A stretch of DNA of 7,760 bases. Origin: Desulfocapsaceae bacterium. Lineage in GTDB: Bacteria; Desulfobacterota; Desulfobulbia; Desulfobulbales; Desulfocapsaceae. The notes under the pieces were generated by a model. The model ran no database searches. It worked only from the letters and a program-made list of their open reading frames with translations, and was not told the origin of the DNA. The position numbers and the translations under genes were made by a program. The stretch spans positions 1 through 7,760 of the forward strand of contig JAOZLO010000120.1 of NCBI GenBank assembly GCA_029934775.1, written 5' to 3'. Below, piece by piece: positions 6,092-7,760 of the stretch (its first letter is position 1; every line of letters begins with the position of its first letter).

Positions 6092-6142
6092 GTATGTTTA
6101 TTGCCGGAATGTGTGGTTGAAAATTAAACAGGAGGTCTATGC

Positions 6143-7588
6143 ATGTCTGACAGGAAATCGGATCCATCAGAATCACGGAGAGGAACTGCTGATAATAACA
6201 GTGTCACCTGGCAGGAGCAGATAGGGCTTTCTGTTAAAACACCGATTGGTTTATTTGGAATTGGCATTACCACGATCTGTTTTACCCTGACAGTATTAGG
6301 TCTTTTTGGCCATGTAACTGGCCTGATAGAGAACCAGTATGCGGCGATTGTTACATTTCTGCTGTTTCCTTCGGGAATGATTTTTGGTCTGATTCTTATC
6401 CCGGTTGCAGGTTATATGCGGCGTAAGAAATGGTTTAAGGACAGTTTGACTTCGGGCACAGTTGTTGTAGATTTTGGCAAGTCTCAACATCGAAAAGGTG
6501 TTGCACTGTTTCTTGTTCTTTCCATTGTTAATCTTGCTGTTTTTTCTCTTGTCGTTTACGAGGCGTACCACTTTACCGAGTCAGATTTTTTTTGTGGAGC
6601 TGTATGTCATACAGTGATGGATCCTGAGTATACAGCCTACCAGCGCTCATCCCATGCAAAGGTAGGGTGTGTCTCCTGTCATATAGGTTCTGGCGCTGAG
6701 TGGTATGTGAAGGCAAAACTTTCTGGTCTTCGTCAGGTTAAGGCAGCTATTGATGGGAGTTACAGCAGACCTATTCCCGCACCGGTTGAACATCTTCGCC
6801 CGGCCCAGGACACCTGCGAGCAGTGTCACTGGCCTGAAAAATTTCATGGGAAAAAAATCAAACAATTTATCAGCTTCTCTAATGATGATCAGGAAAATCC
6901 GGAAATCCAGGATATAGCCCTGCATATAGGTGGGCGAAATCCTCTGACTGATACCTTTGAAGGAATTCACTGGCATGTCAGCAATGATGTGAAAGTAGAG
7001 TATGAATCTCTGGATGATACAAGAACCTTGATAGGGAGAATCAAAGTCAGCAAACCGTCAGGCGTTACTGAAGAGTATTCAATTGATAACGGAGAAGATG
7101 GTGCCGAGGGTAAAGGCCGATGGCGTACAATGGATTGTGTAGATTGTCACAATCGACCAACCCATGTGTATGATGATCTCGAAGAGAAGGTTGATTTTGG
7201 CCTCTACAGCAAAAAAATAAATGCTCAAATCCCGGGTATTCGAGAGGACAGCCTCACTGTTTTACAAAAAGAGTATACATCACGGAAAGAGGCGCAGGAG
7301 CAGATAGTGGAAACGCTGCTTTCTCTGCAGGCAGAGAGGAATGGGGCTGATTTTGTAGCTGAAAATGAACAGTCGATTATTTCTTCCGGAGGGTACCTGC
7401 TTCAGAGTTATCTGGGTAATGTATGGCCGGCCATGAAGGTTACCTGGGGAACCTACAAAGGCCACAATGGACACCGGTATGAAGAAGACGGTTATGGCTG
7501 TTTTCGTTGTCATGATGAAGAGCATACAACTGAATTTGGTAAAACTATCTCTCAAAGCTGTGATCTCTGCCATGATGAGCCTGAATAA
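6143..7588 (+). CDS. NapC/NirT-type membrane multihaem cytochrome c (six haem motifs)
   Basis: Probably a quinol-oxidising electron-transfer protein that passes electrons from the membrane pool to periplasmic partners. It has 481 residues, far longer than NapC or NrfH, and resembles the long NapC/NirT proteins of Desulfobacterota. After a polar N-terminus come three membrane helices (about 33-58, 64-90, 119-141) and then a large periplasmic domain. Haem motifs: C151-GAV-CH (a CX3CH, followed by M159 in HTVM as in NrfH-like first haems), C176VSCH, C225EQCH, C332VDCH, C453FRCH and C473DLCH. A haem-free stretch lies between about 230 and 330. GGAGG at 6131-6135, seven bases before the ATG, supports this start. 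The overlapping ATG at 6139 is out of frame. The gene diverges from the phosphatase. No terminal reductase or catalytic partner is in the window, so the electron acceptor is unknown. Confidence 0.9.
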   Translation: MSDRKSDPSESRRGTADNNSVTWQEQIGLSVKTPIGLFGIGITTICFTLTVLGLFGHVTGLIENQYAAIVTFLLFPSGMIFGLILIPVAGYMRRKKWFKDSLTSGTVVVDFGKSQHRKGVALFLVLSIVNLAVFSLVVYEAYHFTESDFFCGAVCHTVMDPEYTAYQRSSHAKVGCVSCHIGSGAEWYVKAKLSGLRQVKAAIDGSYSRPIPAPVEHLRPAQDTCEQCHWPEKFHGKKIKQFISFSNDDQENPEIQDIALHIGGRNPLTDTFEGIHWHVSNDVKVEYESLDDTRTLIGRIKVSKPSGVTEEYSIDNGEDGAEGKGRWRTMDCVDCHNRPTHVYDDLEEKVDFGLYSKKINAQIPGIREDSLTVLQKEYTSRKEAQEQIVETLLSLQAERNGADFVAENEQSIISSGGYLLQSYLGNVWPAMKVTWGTYKGHNGHRYEEDGYGCFRCHDEEHTTEFGKTISQSCDLCHDEPE

Positions 7589-7597
7589 AGATACCTT

Positions 7598-7632
7598 CTC
7601 CAGACATATCTCCTTCCGGATAGCACCTGGAG
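7598..7632 (+). terminator. Weak candidate terminator after the cytochrome gene
   Basis: CTCCAG (7598-7603) and CTGGAG (7627-7632) form a 6-bp stem beginning ten bases after the stop codon and followed by TTTT. The 23-base loop contains a second small dyad (TATC 7607-7610 / GATA 7619-7622). The stem is only modestly G+C-rich and the T-run is short, so termination may be partial. Confidence 0.3.
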
Positions 7633-7692
7633 TTTTCCCAAGCTTTTTCCATTTATTGAGTTTAGGATGTTTTATTAGGAAGCTGGGATGAA

Positions 7693-7760
7693 ATGTCTGA
7701 TTGTATTTTTCCTGGGAATGGATCAGGCGATTATCGATTCAATTTGATCGAGGCAATTTC
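7693..7760 (+). CDS. Possible start of a further gene, cut by the window end
   Basis: An ATG at 7693 opens a frame with no stop to the end of the window (22 codons plus two bases), reading MSDCIFPGNGSGDYRFNLIEA and onward. A purine-rich stretch (AGGAAGCTGGGATGAA) precedes it but the ribosome-binding site is not ideal. The fragment is too short to assign a family. The alternative ATG at 7688 is in another frame and stops at TGA 7745-7747. Confidence 0.35.
   Translation, partial: MSDCIFPGNGSGDYRFNLIEAI

Noticed and set aside
6088..6107. Sigma-54 promoter (TGGTGT...TTGCC) upstream of the cytochrome gene
   Set aside because: The spacing between GG and GC is twelve bases instead of ten, and a better sigma-70-like promoter lies just upstream.
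7688..7747. Plus-strand ATG at 7688 with an in-frame TGA at 7745 as a second possible selenoprotein start
   Set aside because: The overlapping frame from 7693 is open to the end and equally well placed, and too little sequence follows the TGA to look for a stem-loop or a continuing protein.

Overview
The window looks like a chromosomal segment of an anaerobic, respiring bacterium, most likely a member of the Desulfobacterota (the former Deltaproteobacteria). This rests on three things: a long NapC/NirT-type multihaem cytochrome, a sigma-54 two-component pair with a soluble PAS histidine kinase, and a probable selenocysteine codon. These are judged from sequence features alone; no database was searched. 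There are no rRNA, tRNA, CRISPR or insertion-sequence features.

Layout. Five genes lie on the minus strand, read from right to left: (1) a membrane-bound HAMP/PP2C-type (RsbU/SpoIIE) serine phosphatase (4436-5971), (2) a queuosine-precursor transporter of the YhhQ/Vut_1 family (3542-4285), (3) a soluble PAS histidine kinase (2354-3481), (4) a sigma-54-dependent response regulator that overlaps the kinase gene by one base (570-2354), and (5) a 74-residue single-span membrane protein (37-261). On the plus strand, diverging from the phosphatase, is a six-haem-motif membrane cytochrome c (6143-7588). A possible next gene begins at 7693 and runs off the end.

Two points stand out. First, the phosphatase gene almost certainly starts about 90 bases upstream of the uninterrupted reading frame. 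An AGGAGG-preceded ATG at 5971 reads in frame through a single UGA (codon 22) into the phosphatase, and a stem-loop resembling a bacterial SECIS lies just after that UGA. This suggests a selenocysteine residue at the outer face of the membrane in a signalling phosphatase. Second, the 308-base gap between the response-regulator gene and the small membrane protein gene holds what looks like a complete sigma-54 control region. It has a -24/-12 element 57 bases upstream of the start codon and, about 150-210 bases upstream of the inferred transcription start, five copies of TGTCCC/GGGACA within 56 bases. The simplest model is that the kinase/regulator pair switches on the small membrane protein.

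The cytochrome and phosphatase genes share a 171-base divergent promoter region. Two opposing sigma-70-like promoters there are framed by an 8-bp inverted repeat, so a common regulator could couple electron-transfer capacity with phosphatase signalling. The transporter gene has its ribosome-binding site inside a perfect 7-bp inverted repeat, which suggests control of translation initiation.
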